From the NCBI GenBank assembly GCA_963573305.1, contig OY754328.1, positions 43,701,822 through 43,765,821 of the forward strand: a stretch of 64,000 nt of DNA, given 5' to 3'. The translations under genes were made by a program, and so were the position numbers. Positions 22,869 to 32,149 of the stretch are shown here, piece after piece; the stretch's first letter is position 1; the number at the start of each line of letters is the position of its first letter. Source of the DNA: Pyrrhosoma nymphula (Eukaryota; Arthropoda; Insecta; Odonata; Coenagrionidae). Below the pieces are notes generated by a model. That model did not search any database. It was not told where the DNA came from and saw only the letters and a list, made by a program, of their open reading frames with translations.

Positions 22869-25773
22869 TAAGGATTGCAATCCCGGAGACATTTTTCAAT
22901 CCCGTGATTGTGATTTCCTCAATCCCGGAATACCGAGATCCCGGGATTGATAAAAAGGGATATGTATATGATGGGGAAATAAAAACATCCATTTTCTTCG
23001 ACCAATAATTTTATATAAAAACAGAAATAAAATATCACATGCAGTTATGGAATTATTATTATCACTACACAAGTTTTAAGTAACATCAATTAATAGTAAT
23101 GATAAAATGACAATAAAACCACACAAAGTTAAAAAAAACATGCCAGTATCTTGATTGATGATGATGCTAACGCATTGAAACCCGGTTGGTTTGTTTTTTT
23201 TTAAATTGTGTGTTGGTGTTATTGTTTTATCTTTGGTATTAAAAATGGAGAAGTCCCACAAAGTTATTTTTGAATCTGTTTTGTTATTAAAATTAAAGAA
23301 AATACCTTTTTTCTTCCAAGGTAAAAAAAACTAAAGCACCGAATATGGAGAAAATGTGAAAGAACTTTTAAGAACTATAGCAATTGCTCTTAAACTTAAT
23401 GAAATTGTACACTTTTATGAAAGCAAATAGAAACTTTAGATTAAGGTTCTCCTCACTGAAAAGTTTCCTACAATTTTTTAAAATATGCCCTTAAAAATCA
23501 AAGTGTCTAATGTCTTGCCACTCATTCTTGAGCTGTATTTATTGCATAGCATACCCGCTGATGAAAAAGCCCTTTCTGACTCAGCACTAGCGGCAGGAAT
23601 AGCTAGTAACTGCTCGTAAATAAACTGCAGATTTTCTCCTCTCCGTCCACTTTCACGGAAATCCTCTAGCTCTCGTACTATTGATAATTCTAGGTCACTT
23701 AAATAACAGCTAGTAGAATATTTTTGACATATGACATATTTTTGAAGGAAGCGGTCATTTTTTATAGTGACTTTCTGAAAAGAAGAACAGCTTTCCTTAT
23801 TTTTTTGAATCAATAACTTAATGTTGCCTTCTGATTGTTTACACGCGCCTCCATCTTCAAATGAATCATCCCCGTCTGTTTCATTACTCGATGGAAAGTC
23901 TTCATCGCTGAATTAATTTTCTTCCGATTCTTCAGATTCTACATGCTTATTCTTCTTCTTCAAAGTTATTCTTCATTACATTTACTCAACCCCCCTGATT
24001 TGTGCAAAACATTTATGACTGCAAGTTGGATACCATGAACAAAACAAATTTGATGATACGCCGGTATTAACCGACCAGCCTTTGCCATTACACTTTCACC
24101 GACAGTGGTGATTGCAAAAATGTCTTTTTCTAAAGAAATGTCATATTCTGTCAATTTATATTTTATAAGTTCAATTAATTCTGTTAAGTCCCAAGTTCCA
24201 GACCTTGGATTCTCTTTCAAAGGGGTGAACGTCAATATTACTATATCTTCTGTTGTGTGACGAAGTCCACTCATCGAAAGTTAACCAAATGTCCTGGAAT
24301 TTAGTCCATCTTCCTTAATACTGGCAGCAGTATTAAGGAAGCGCTATTTAACCCGCGCTGCGTAACCTAATACTAAGTCTCTTACAGTATTAGGAGATTT
24401 GGGGATATTTGCAAAACCCCGACATTTCAGGACTTCATGTAAATCGGCAGACGTACAGAAAAGGCTTAATGGTAATCCATCATGACCAGTCATTCTAGGT
24501 AGTACAGGAGCTAAGGAGTTGTCGAGCTTAGCGAAGAAAAGTCTGTTATCCTCTCTCGAGGCCCGAGTGAGCGTTCACTTTCCTTTCTTCTGATTGTACT
24601 TTGAGGAGATTCGTTATTTACGCTGGAATTTCCCCTTAACTCACTTCGTTTTCACACATTTATCTAATGATTAGAGCTTAGGTGCACATGAAGTCATTTT
24701 GTGGAACCACCAGCAGTTTTTAAAACTTTACTACATAATTTACATTTTGCCGATTGACCCCGGACTTCTCGTAGGCAACGCTGTCAAACTAAGTTAACAT
24801 TTTGGGTACCGGTTGTCCATTCTACATAATTTCCTGAGTCCTTTTCATTTGCTGCCATTATAATTTGGGGTGGCTTTAACAAATAATATCTAATGTATAA
24901 ATGAGGAATTTATAAATTAATTTCATTTCCTACATGTATTCAAAATAGAAGCAAACACATGAGTTATTCAACAAGCAGTGACACCTTTTTGATGTGACAC
25001 TACAGAGCAGTTCTACAAGAATTAAAGGTCACTTGTAGTTTTCCCTCCAGTATAATAAAATTTTTGAATTAAAATTCATAAGAAGGAGAGAAGAACTGGT
25101 GTTAAATAACGTTTTTAAGATAGTCTCATGGAATACACCAAAATGATCTAGGCATAGGTATCGGGCTATTGGTACCAATATCATAAATCTACAGTTTACC
25201 TAAGATACATTTGGCATCATTACTTCATTTTGTTACATTTTCGAGTATCGCAGATCATTAACTACCATTTATTTTCGGAGAGGAATTGGATTAGATATTT
25301 GTTTAAAGTATCTCTCTATATATCCGTTGACATTCACCTGACAGCTCTGCCAATGCTTGATTTTCAGTTTTATGCTTGATCAGTTTTACATAAGCTATTG
25401 AACACCCGTCTTTATTGTTACACAGTAACCTTCTGCTGAACAACTAATTTTCACGATAAGCTTTAGTGCTTTTAAAATATATTAGTGAATGTGTCCAGAT
25501 GTCTTAATAAAACAACACATTTTTGATAAGTAAAAGAATATTTTAAAATATTTTTCCGTTTTTCTTATTTGTGATGACAAATTACTCATTCCAACAAAAT
25601 GTATAACTCAACGAACTCAAACGACTAACATGTTGTATTTCATGTCCAAGAAAACTTATTGTCAGCGCAATGTGTTAACGAAAATGTGAATGTCAATCCC
25701 GGAATCCCAGGATTCGTGCATACTAAATCCCGGGATTGTCATTTCTTCCGGGATCCCGGGATTGCAATCCTTT
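22869..25773 (-). mobile_element. hAT element nested in the pogo-like transposase gene
   Basis: The ends are inverted repeats AAGGATTGCAATCCCGG (left 22870-22886; right complement 25756-25772). They are flanked by a near-perfect target duplication GTTCTGT(G/A) at 22861-22868 and 25774-25781. The reading frame of the host transposase resumes across the site (…EFC / RTLRKMIDE), which confirms the insertion point. Subterminal CAATCCCGGGATT-type repeats occur at both ends (22896-22950 and 25695-25760). The 2.9-kb interior holds a degraded minus-strand hAT transposase. An 8-bp duplication, BED finger and hAT dimerisation domain all fit the superfamily. Confidence 0.9.
23478..24858 (-). pseudogene. 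hAT transposase with BED zinc finger, degraded
   Basis: Minus strand. Near the start (ATG at 24856-24858), a BED-type zinc finger is readable over about 24780-24690 (AKCKLCSKVLKTAGGST), with an in-frame stop upstream of it. The RNase H-like core follows in pieces: FDEWTS (first acidic motif, 24261-24279), then after a frameshift GLRHTTEDIV, EKDIFAITTVGES and CFVHGIQLAVINVLH (24256-23980). In relatives the second motif is (T)DGAS; here Asp is replaced by Val. The C-terminal dimerisation domain is intact over 23660-23478 (LAIPAASAESERAFSSAG, LDTLIF). Several frameshifts and stops make it inactive. Transcription would run opposite to the host pogo-like gene. Confidence 0.85.
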
Positions 25774-26879
25774 GTTCTGTAGGACTTTACGCAAGATGAT
25801 TGATGAGGGTGAGTACACTTACGAGCAATTGTATAGCTGTGATAAAACTGCCCTCTCCTACAGATTGCTTCCAACAAAGTCGCTCGATATCAAGAAGTCG
25901 GCAAATAAATTCAGTATGAAAATGAGCAAAGAAAGAGTGACTTTATTACTCTCCGAGAACAAATCAGGAAGTCACAAAGTAAAACCTTTCAGTATCAGTA
26001 AAAACAGAAGTCCTCGGTGTTTCAAGAACGTTAATACGACAGCATTTATACCTGTAGTTCTACCTGTCATTTATAATAACAGTAAGAATGCGGATGACTC
26101 GTGATGTATTTATAGCGTGGTTCAATGAAGATTTTGTACTATCGGTAAAGAATCACTTACGATGAAAAAAGTTAGAAGAAAAAGCACTACTTCTGTTGGG
26201 TATGTCCTGACCATCCTTCTTCTGGTAAAATTGTGGCAACGTTTTTACCAAAAAATACCACTGCCCTTATTCAGCACTTGGACCAAGGGATTATCAGAGC
26301 ATTTAAAACCTACTATCGGCGGGAATTGCTCACTGCTGTCATAAACTCAGAACTGCAAGTACAAGAATTCCTGAAAACAGTTACCCTGAAGTATATGGCG
26401 TACAGTATTGGATTAGCATGGGAGAAAATAACTTCAGATACAATTCTAAATTGCTGGTCGAAGTACATACATATAGCGGGCAATAGCATGGAAGACGGAG
26501 ACGTGTTTGTGGGTTTTACGGAAGAAGGTGCACGTTAAGCTTCAAATGTTTTGCTGATAGACTAAATACGAATGATCTCGCAGCCTGGGTGCGTGAAGAT
26601 GAAGACATTCCTGTATCTGCCCATAAGAACGATAAAGAACTTGTGGCTGCAGTCCAGAGCCACGGAAGAACAATTGCATTATCGGAAGAGGAGAGCAAGA
26701 ATGAAGAAGTAGAAGACAAATGTGAGGTAGAGATGGCAAAAATAGGAAAAATATTGGATAACATCAGTGACGGGATTAATTGGTTAGAGAGACAGAGCGA
26801 TTGCGATCATCTTTATATTTTAAATTTGCAAAACATTAAGACTTATGTGACAACTATCAACTATCGCTCAACTATCAAC

Positions 26880-27439
26880 AACTTATTTTTTACCTTGAGA
26901 AATTGCAAACAAAATGCCTTTTGTTTCATCCTTCTAGGATAATAACTTTTATAGTTATAGACTTTTACGTAAACCTTTACAAACGCTAAAATGGGCTCGG
27001 GCAACATTATAAAAACGGCCCCCCAAGGTAAACCGCTTGAGATGAAAATTTGAAAAAAAAATAGTTTTAATTTCTTAAGACATGAGGGTAACAACAAGGA
27101 AAGTTTCAATTTTTTTAAATTGGTCAAGCAACCAACTTATTTTTTTTGGACCAGTTCAAATGGATTGACCCTATAACATTTTTTAAAGTACTTACAGCAG
27201 GATTTTATTTCCAAGTGACAACTGGCGACTGAATTCTTTTGTAAATGCAAATAAAACGTTGGTACCGAAACGCTCGGAGTACTAGGTATCGATAAAATGC
27301 TAAAGTACTAAAACTAAGCTATTTCACTTAGCGCACAAAATATATGTGCATTAAAGCATTCACCTGTAATAACTTTTCATGATTTTGGCTTGGAATAGTC
27401 AACATCAATTTGCGCATACATTTGGTTCACATGGTGGTT
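26880..27439. repeat. Right inverted arm of the pogo-like element
   Basis: Inverted partner of 21627-22185. A segment of about 90 bp from it (27077-27166, starting CTTAAGACATGAGGGTAACA) is repeated just outside at 27438-27530 with some changes, a partial 361-bp tandem duplication. Confidence 0.85.
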
Positions 27440-27530
27440 AAGACATGAGGGTAACAACAGTGAAAGTTTCAATTTTATTTAAATTGGTCAAGCAACCACC
27501 CTTGGACCGGTTCAAATGTTTTGTCCCTAT

Positions 27531-28180
27531 AAGGAGTTCAAGAATAGACTTCGCCTCACTAAAATTAAGCGAACCGACTAATAATTTTTATGTGAATTTT
27601 TACTTTTTAAATACTATTTGCGGATTGAGAATTGTAGTGATACATGAACCATTACCACAAGGCAAATGCCTAATGCAATGTAACTGGTTAATAAATGAAC
27701 CTTCGTATATTTTGCTATCCAAGGTTTAAAAAACTCAAGGGCTACACGCGGTAAGCAAGTGACAGTAATAGATACGCTTGCGAGTGGGAATGCAACCGAA
27801 GCGAGCAATGATATTTCATAGCTATTTTGTGAAAATCGTCGGTCAGCGTTTTTTGGAGCTTTCTGATAGCCCAATTGAGAAGTAGCGATCTCTCATACTA
27901 GATGTCTAATGTAAAGGAAATCGTTTATGAAGCATGCGACTTTTAACTGAGAAATGGCATATTTTGAGCGAAGAATAAAATTAATCCAAGGACCGTGTTC
28001 ACGTCTTACTTAATGTTAGAAGCAGAAGGCAGGTTTCGTTTATCAAGTCCAAACGCGTTTGAGTTGCCCACGTTCAGGGAAGTGGGTATTCCCGTGTCAT
28101 TTGTGCGTAGCTGCGATTCCCTTCGAATTTCTGAGGCCCACTAGGATTTTCGTTGAAAGGTCCCAAGAGGAGGAGGGCTC
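27531..28180. other. Non-coding, nothing recognised
   Basis: AT-leaning DNA without supported ORFs or repeats. Confidence 0.5.
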
Positions 28181-28183
28181 TCC

Positions 28184-28245
28184 TGGTGGTTGACCCCGCG
28201 CCCTTTCGATCCTCAGGCCACTGTTCTGACCCCTGGGCCACGACA
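28184..28245 (-). repeat. Possible tRNA-derived SINE head
   Basis: On the minus strand, an A-box-like TGGCCCAGGGG is followed about 40 bp later by a weak B-box-like GGGGTCAACCACC. No acceptor stem is evident. Weak call. Confidence 0.35.
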
Positions 28246-28249
28246 CTCA

Positions 28250-31050
28250 CTTCACTCGTTGAAGGCTTACTTAGAATCGTGAAGAAAAAGGTGATTACTA
28301 CCGCCACGCATTTCCTAATTGCGACCTACCTGTTTATAATGATAGTGTTATTTTCTCCCTTGAATTTCTCCCTAGCGGTTGTTTAAGTATCCCCATATGA
28401 ACTGTCGTATTTTGGTCCATTCCGTAGACAGTAGGAGTTGTCTTCCACGGTGAAACTCTTTTCAAACTGTTTTCCTTCCCTAACCGCTACCTGTCATTTG
28501 TTTGTAGGAGAAGCGGATACAATGGAGTTGATCAATAAAAGCCCATGTTAGTACCTGAGAGACTGGAAGGTTTTCAGTCTGAAATGGTGCAAAATTCTGG
28601 GTCTGGCTATTTTTATTTTCCCGGTGGTCTCTTTTGTCAGTTATGTACTCAACTCCTCTCGCCGGCCTATATTTCTAGCTTTGACATGTAATTGAATTTC
28701 TATTAATGGAAGGTTATTGAATTCTGTTAGCGTCCAACCCAAAAGTCAATATGTGTTTGCATGGAAGTAATTGAGTGAATTATTAATTTGTCGAATCCGT
28801 CGACACGGTGGCGATTATTATCTAACTTCTCTGCAGTTTGAAGAATAAAATTATAGAAGTTCAATCAATTTCTAATCATCCAAACAAACAAGAAAAACAC
28901 TCTTGATTAATCCTATTGTCTGATAACATTTGAGATACAATCAATTTTTAATCATCAGTCCAATCGGAATTAAAATTGATACATCGTAATCCCTGATAAC
29001 ATTTTTTTGATAACATATATGTAGTAAGCCAATTCCTATTTTCTGAATAACTATGGAATACTTTTGCAATGTCACCTATATTACTTCTTTGCGTCATCAA
29101 ATGATAAATTATGGCTAACAAATAAATTATATTTGCTTGTTCACTGATGAATGTCACCGGCCTGCGCAAGGATGAAGTTCACAGGTTTTGTCGTATCAAT
29201 TGTACCTCCTACATATTCTTGCTCTTATCGGTTTACACTTTGATCCCTTATCGCCTCCGTTCGAACAGACGTGTAGCCTGCGTATTTCAAATTAGCACCA
29301 GGGACTGCCTCCCAGATGAACCTGTCTATTCCTCCCTCCCAAACGGCTCCATTATTTTTCTGGCAAACGATGATATCATATCTTAATCATTCAATCCTAT
29401 GACTTAATTTAAGTTATGAAAAGCAATCAGTTAAAACCCAACAAAAATAATTCGTGTTTACTTTATTCGCCTAAACAAATAAGATTCTTGGAACGTAAAA
29501 ATTCAAGCTATTGTCAATTTAAGCGCCAAAAACCAGTTAGATAAGTCAAAGATTAAAACCTAACCAAACCCCAAAAATACCTAATGAACAAAAATAAGTC
29601 CAACAAAACCCATTTTTGGGTTTTTTTTAAACCCAGGTGTATTATTTTGGTTCGTGTTAAATTACAACAATCCTGTGACTTTTTGTTAATGTTAGACTCT
29701 TCGGTGGCGTTATTGGCACCTTACTCTAGTAATTTCGCGATTTTTGTTGTGGACAACCTACCTTGAGTTCGTATTCCAACTTGGGCACGTGTTCTGTTTT
29801 AATCGACGGCGTCTTTCTGAGTTCGATAATGTAACCACAGCTTTCGAAGCACCAGAAAATAAACAATTTTTGCTGCGAGTGGTCATATGTTCTTACTCAG
29901 ATGAGGAAAATATTTGTACGCTACGGAAGAAGTTGAATTTAGAGGTAGATGTCTAAAAAGCTTTTTGCCATATTGCTACCGACTGGCTAACCTGTGTCTC
30001 GCTGCTGGGAAGCTTATTTCAGAGAGCACCTTAATCATTACCGACCAGCCTCATCTTCCCCTCGGTCCACCCTCCGAGATATGAACCAAGGAGTTAACGC
30101 ACCCCTTGGCGCTTCCTAAGCATCGCCGATAGGCTGAGAGCCACCCACACTTAAATGTACTAACATGATTTAATATTTTCCTCGTCTGGCACCAATTGAA
30201 ATCAGCCGTGAAAACGTACAATGAACGTCATTCCGAGACACTTGGTACGTACGATGTCTGCAAGAAGCCTTTTGCAATGCGTTGATGGGAATCGTCTCTA
30301 TATGTCTCACCATGTCTTAGACGAGATTCATGGAGATTTTATGAGACATGAATATTAGACGCTGTATGTCATGAAATGAAATGTTTATGGAAACTCTTTG
30401 CTTAGGTTCATGGTTCAAAGTGATATGTAACAGGCACAGAGTACTTAGAGCATTTGTAGAACCTGGGTATAAGAAAAGTTTTAGACTTCAATAAGTAAGG
30501 GGGTTGGGGCTATGGCTGTCTTATTCTTTTTAAGTGCCACTCTGATAACTGTTATTACGAAGTATGAAAGAACTGATGGATCATAATTTAGTTCCTTATG
30601 CTATTAAGTTGGAAATATTTAAACGCGTGAATGTTAGACAGTGGAAATCTATAGCATTTTACATAATTTCTAACCCTATTTTTTTATAATTGATCATCTT
30701 ATTTATGAATGTTTGCTGTTTACTATTTTTTGGACGTGCAAAATTGATGGAAATACATGGCATAAGCTGAGGTTTATTTCGAATGTAATGTACTACTTAA
30801 GCAGTTGACAGGAGCTGATACTTAACCAGTGACCACTTTCACTTACGAAGGATTGGAGTAGATGGTTAATGAGTTGTGGGGCAATGCTCCGGTGAGAATT
30901 AGGTAACCAGAATCTTAATTAGATTTTTTCATCCTTCTTAATTTCCTGTTTCTTAGTGTTTGGCCACTGCTCGCTCCTGTATTGTGATACTTCGCGGGTG
31001 AATCGAGAGGTTTTTTATTAATTTATAGTTAGAGAGGAGAGCAGTTGACA
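28250..31050. other. Non-coding, nothing recognised
   Basis: AT-rich; only short ORFs with no family resemblance. Probably intron or upstream DNA of the Smaug gene. Confidence 0.5.
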
Positions 31051-31051
31051 T

Positions 31052-31368
31052 GTAAATTAAATTAAAAATTAATCCATATTGTCAAGAGAAGCAAAGGAAG
31101 CAGAATTCTATGTATGTATTTCGGTCGCCTAGGTGACCGTCCACTGGGAGAAGATTTTAATCTCGTGAACGCGAGTGTGTCGCTAAAAGCCCAAGTGAGG
31201 CCAAAATTCAACACTTGGGGGGGACTTGAAGCTTCGGCCAATACTCACGTGCTCTCGAGATGAGGAACCTCTCCCAGTGGATGGTTACCTGGGTTACCGA
31301 AATGCATTCATAGGACTCTATTTCCTTTGCTTCTATTGACAATTTGGATTCATCTTTAATTTAATTTG
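31052..31368. mobile_element. Foldback element just upstream of the Smaug exon
   Basis: Inverted arms of about 100 bp: TAAATTAAATTAA, TTGTCAAGAGAAGCAAAGGA, TTTCGGT and CCACTGGGAGA with their complements on the right (TCTCCCAGTGG, ACCGAAATGCATTC, CCTTTGCTTCTATTGACAA, TTAATTTAATTT). The centre, containing CTCGTGAACGCGAGTGTG, also pairs imperfectly. It ends about 160 bp before the probable splice acceptor of the coding exon. Confidence 0.75.
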
Positions 31369-31499
31369 TAGTTGTTTTAAAGTTTCGGACGATGGAAATC
31401 ATGACATTTCGTGTGTGGTGGTATCTATCGTTTGACACCGCTTAAAGTGAGTGTGACCAAATGCCCCTCTGGTGGACTTTTTTCCTGACGGCGTCGTCC

Positions 31500-31529
31500 T
31501 AATCTCCTCCCTTCTTTTCCATGGTGCAG
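31500..31529 (+). promoter_or_regulatory. Probable splice acceptor before the Smaug exon
   Basis: A pyrimidine-rich run (CTCCTCCCTTCTTTTCC) followed by ATGGTGCAG, with AG at 31528-31529. It fits a 3' splice site and would put a 5' UTR portion of about 240 bp (or 98 bp to the alternative in-frame ATG at 31628) on the exon. The exon could instead begin at an upstream promoter. Confidence 0.5.
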
Positions 31530-31631
31530 ATGTTGGTGTTGGCGGGTGCGGCGACGCGGGTGCCGTTCCTGTGGCCGCCGGAAGCAGAGGGGGAGCGCCG
31601 GCGAGGGGGAGCCCGCGGCGACAGTCGATGA
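31530..31631 (+). CDS. Possible upstream ORF in the Smaug 5' leader
   Basis: If splicing uses the AG at 31529, the exon starts with an ATG that opens a 33-codon ORF. Its TGA at 31629-31631 overlaps the in-frame Smaug-candidate ATG at 31628 (ATGA arrangement). No peptide family is recognised. Such overlap would favour reinitiation control, but this is an inference from position alone. Confidence 0.25.
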   Translation: MLVLAGAATRVPFLWPPEAEGERRRGGARGDSR

Positions 31632-31771
31632 AGCAGCCACCGCTGACCGCCGCCTCCGCGCACCACCCCGCCGCACCTCCTGCTCCACGACACCCTCCAC
31701 GCTCCGGCCTCCTCCTACTCGCCACCTGCTCCGCCGCACCACCGCCCGCGAGCCGGTCGAGTCCCCCTCCC

Positions 31772-31970
31772 ATGTCGATGTTCCGCGACCAGCTGAACAC
31801 CATCTCGGCGTGGTTCGACCAGTGGAACGAGTGCGAGCAGACGGTGGCCCTGTACTCGCTGCTCAAGCGGCTGGCACCCGCCCAGGCCCGCTTCCTCGCC
31901 ATCTCCCTCGGCCACTCCCTAGCAGACTGCACCCAGCTGAGGGCCCTCGAGGCCCAGGCCAACAACCCTG
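31772..31970 (+). CDS. smg: Smaug/SAMD4 homologue, N-terminal coding exon (partial gene)
   Basis: The exon encodes MSMFRDQLNTISAWFDQ, then WNECEQTVALYSLLKRL, then APAQARFLAISLGHSLADC and ALEAQANNPG. This is the N-terminal SSR1 region of Smaug/SAMD4 proteins; human SAMD4A has the same FRDQ, WNECEQTVAL, SLLKR, QARFL, HSLADC and EANSPG positions. In the family this region forms the dimerisation part of a cytoplasmic RNA-binding repressor. Its SAM domain, encoded further on, binds CNGG stem-loops and promotes deadenylation and translational silencing (nanos mRNA in flies). The exon ends after the G of a split Gly codon at a GTGAGT donor (31971-31976). The start is uncertain. The frame is open upstream to 31472 and has another ATG at 31628 that would add 48 Ala/Pro/Ser-rich residues; I chose 31772 because conservation begins there. 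SSR2, SAM and PHAT exons are not visible in the window. Confidence 0.85.
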
Positions 31971-31976
31971 GTGAGT
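31971..31976 (+). promoter_or_regulatory. Splice donor of the Smaug exon
   Basis: GTGAGT immediately after CCTG, matching the consensus 5' splice site. It splits the Gly codon in phase 1. The protein similarity stops here, and a stop codon (TGA) follows in frame in the intron. Confidence 0.8.
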
Positions 31977-32077
31977 GACGGACAACCTGGCGCTGGGCAT
32001 TGAACTTCACCAGGGGGTTTTCCCCTATGGAGGAATGCCTGGAATTATTATCGTTAAAATAATCATTCGCCTGGACT

Positions 32078-32146
32078 GACTGGGATTTGTGCCCACTACC
32101 CCCGACTTCGCGCCCCGGGTGCTTAAACCAATCAAGCCACCCAGGC
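32078..32146 (-). repeat. tRNA-derived SINE head in the Smaug intron
   Basis: On the minus strand, CTGGGTGGCTTGATTGGTTT (A-box-like) is followed by GGGCACAAATCCCAG (B-box-like, decayed) at tRNA-like spacing. It lies about 110 bp after the donor. No intact tRNA fold is apparent. Confidence 0.5.
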
Positions 32147-32149
32147 GTG

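Larger units (their letters stand above)
22545..26860 (+). pseudogene. Pogo/Tigger-like (CENP-B/DDE) transposase, broken
   Basis: Two + strand blocks are separated by the hAT insertion. The first (22634-22867) carries the CENP-B-type second HTH: CFVQKRREGVPLSGPLLQ, then AIKLNKQI, DDFVASAGWLPRWK and HGIAQVN. The second (about 25776-26860) carries DDE blocks: YTYEQLYSCDKTALSYRLLP (first acidic residue in CDKT), VTLLLSEN, CFKNVN, then after frameshifts CPDHPSSGKI, NTTALIQHLDQGIIRAFK (final acidic residue) and YYRREL. A C-terminal acidic linker and NWLERQ follow to about 26860. The expected second-block Asp before the (N)xPxHPS motif is not visible, and at least two frame changes occur (near 26100 and 26540). 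Cut-and-paste transposase by family; certainly inactive here. Confidence 0.85.
21627..27439 (+). mobile_element. Pogo/Tigger-like element with long inverted arms, split by a hAT element
   Basis: The left arm (about 21627-22185) and right arm (about 26880-27439) are inverted copies over about 550 bp, roughly 90% identical by eye, starting A(A)(G/C)CCACCATGTGAACC. Between them lies the broken + strand transposase of a pogo/Tigger/jerky-type element, interrupted by the hAT element at about 22869-25773. Without the insertion the element is about 2.9 kb. Arms this long are unusual for pogo-type elements, whose inverted repeats are normally tens of bases. I found no clear TA duplication at the ends. 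Just outside the right end, 27438-27530 repeats the arm segment at 27077-27166 (period 361 bp), so the true terminus may lie further out. Confidence 0.8.
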
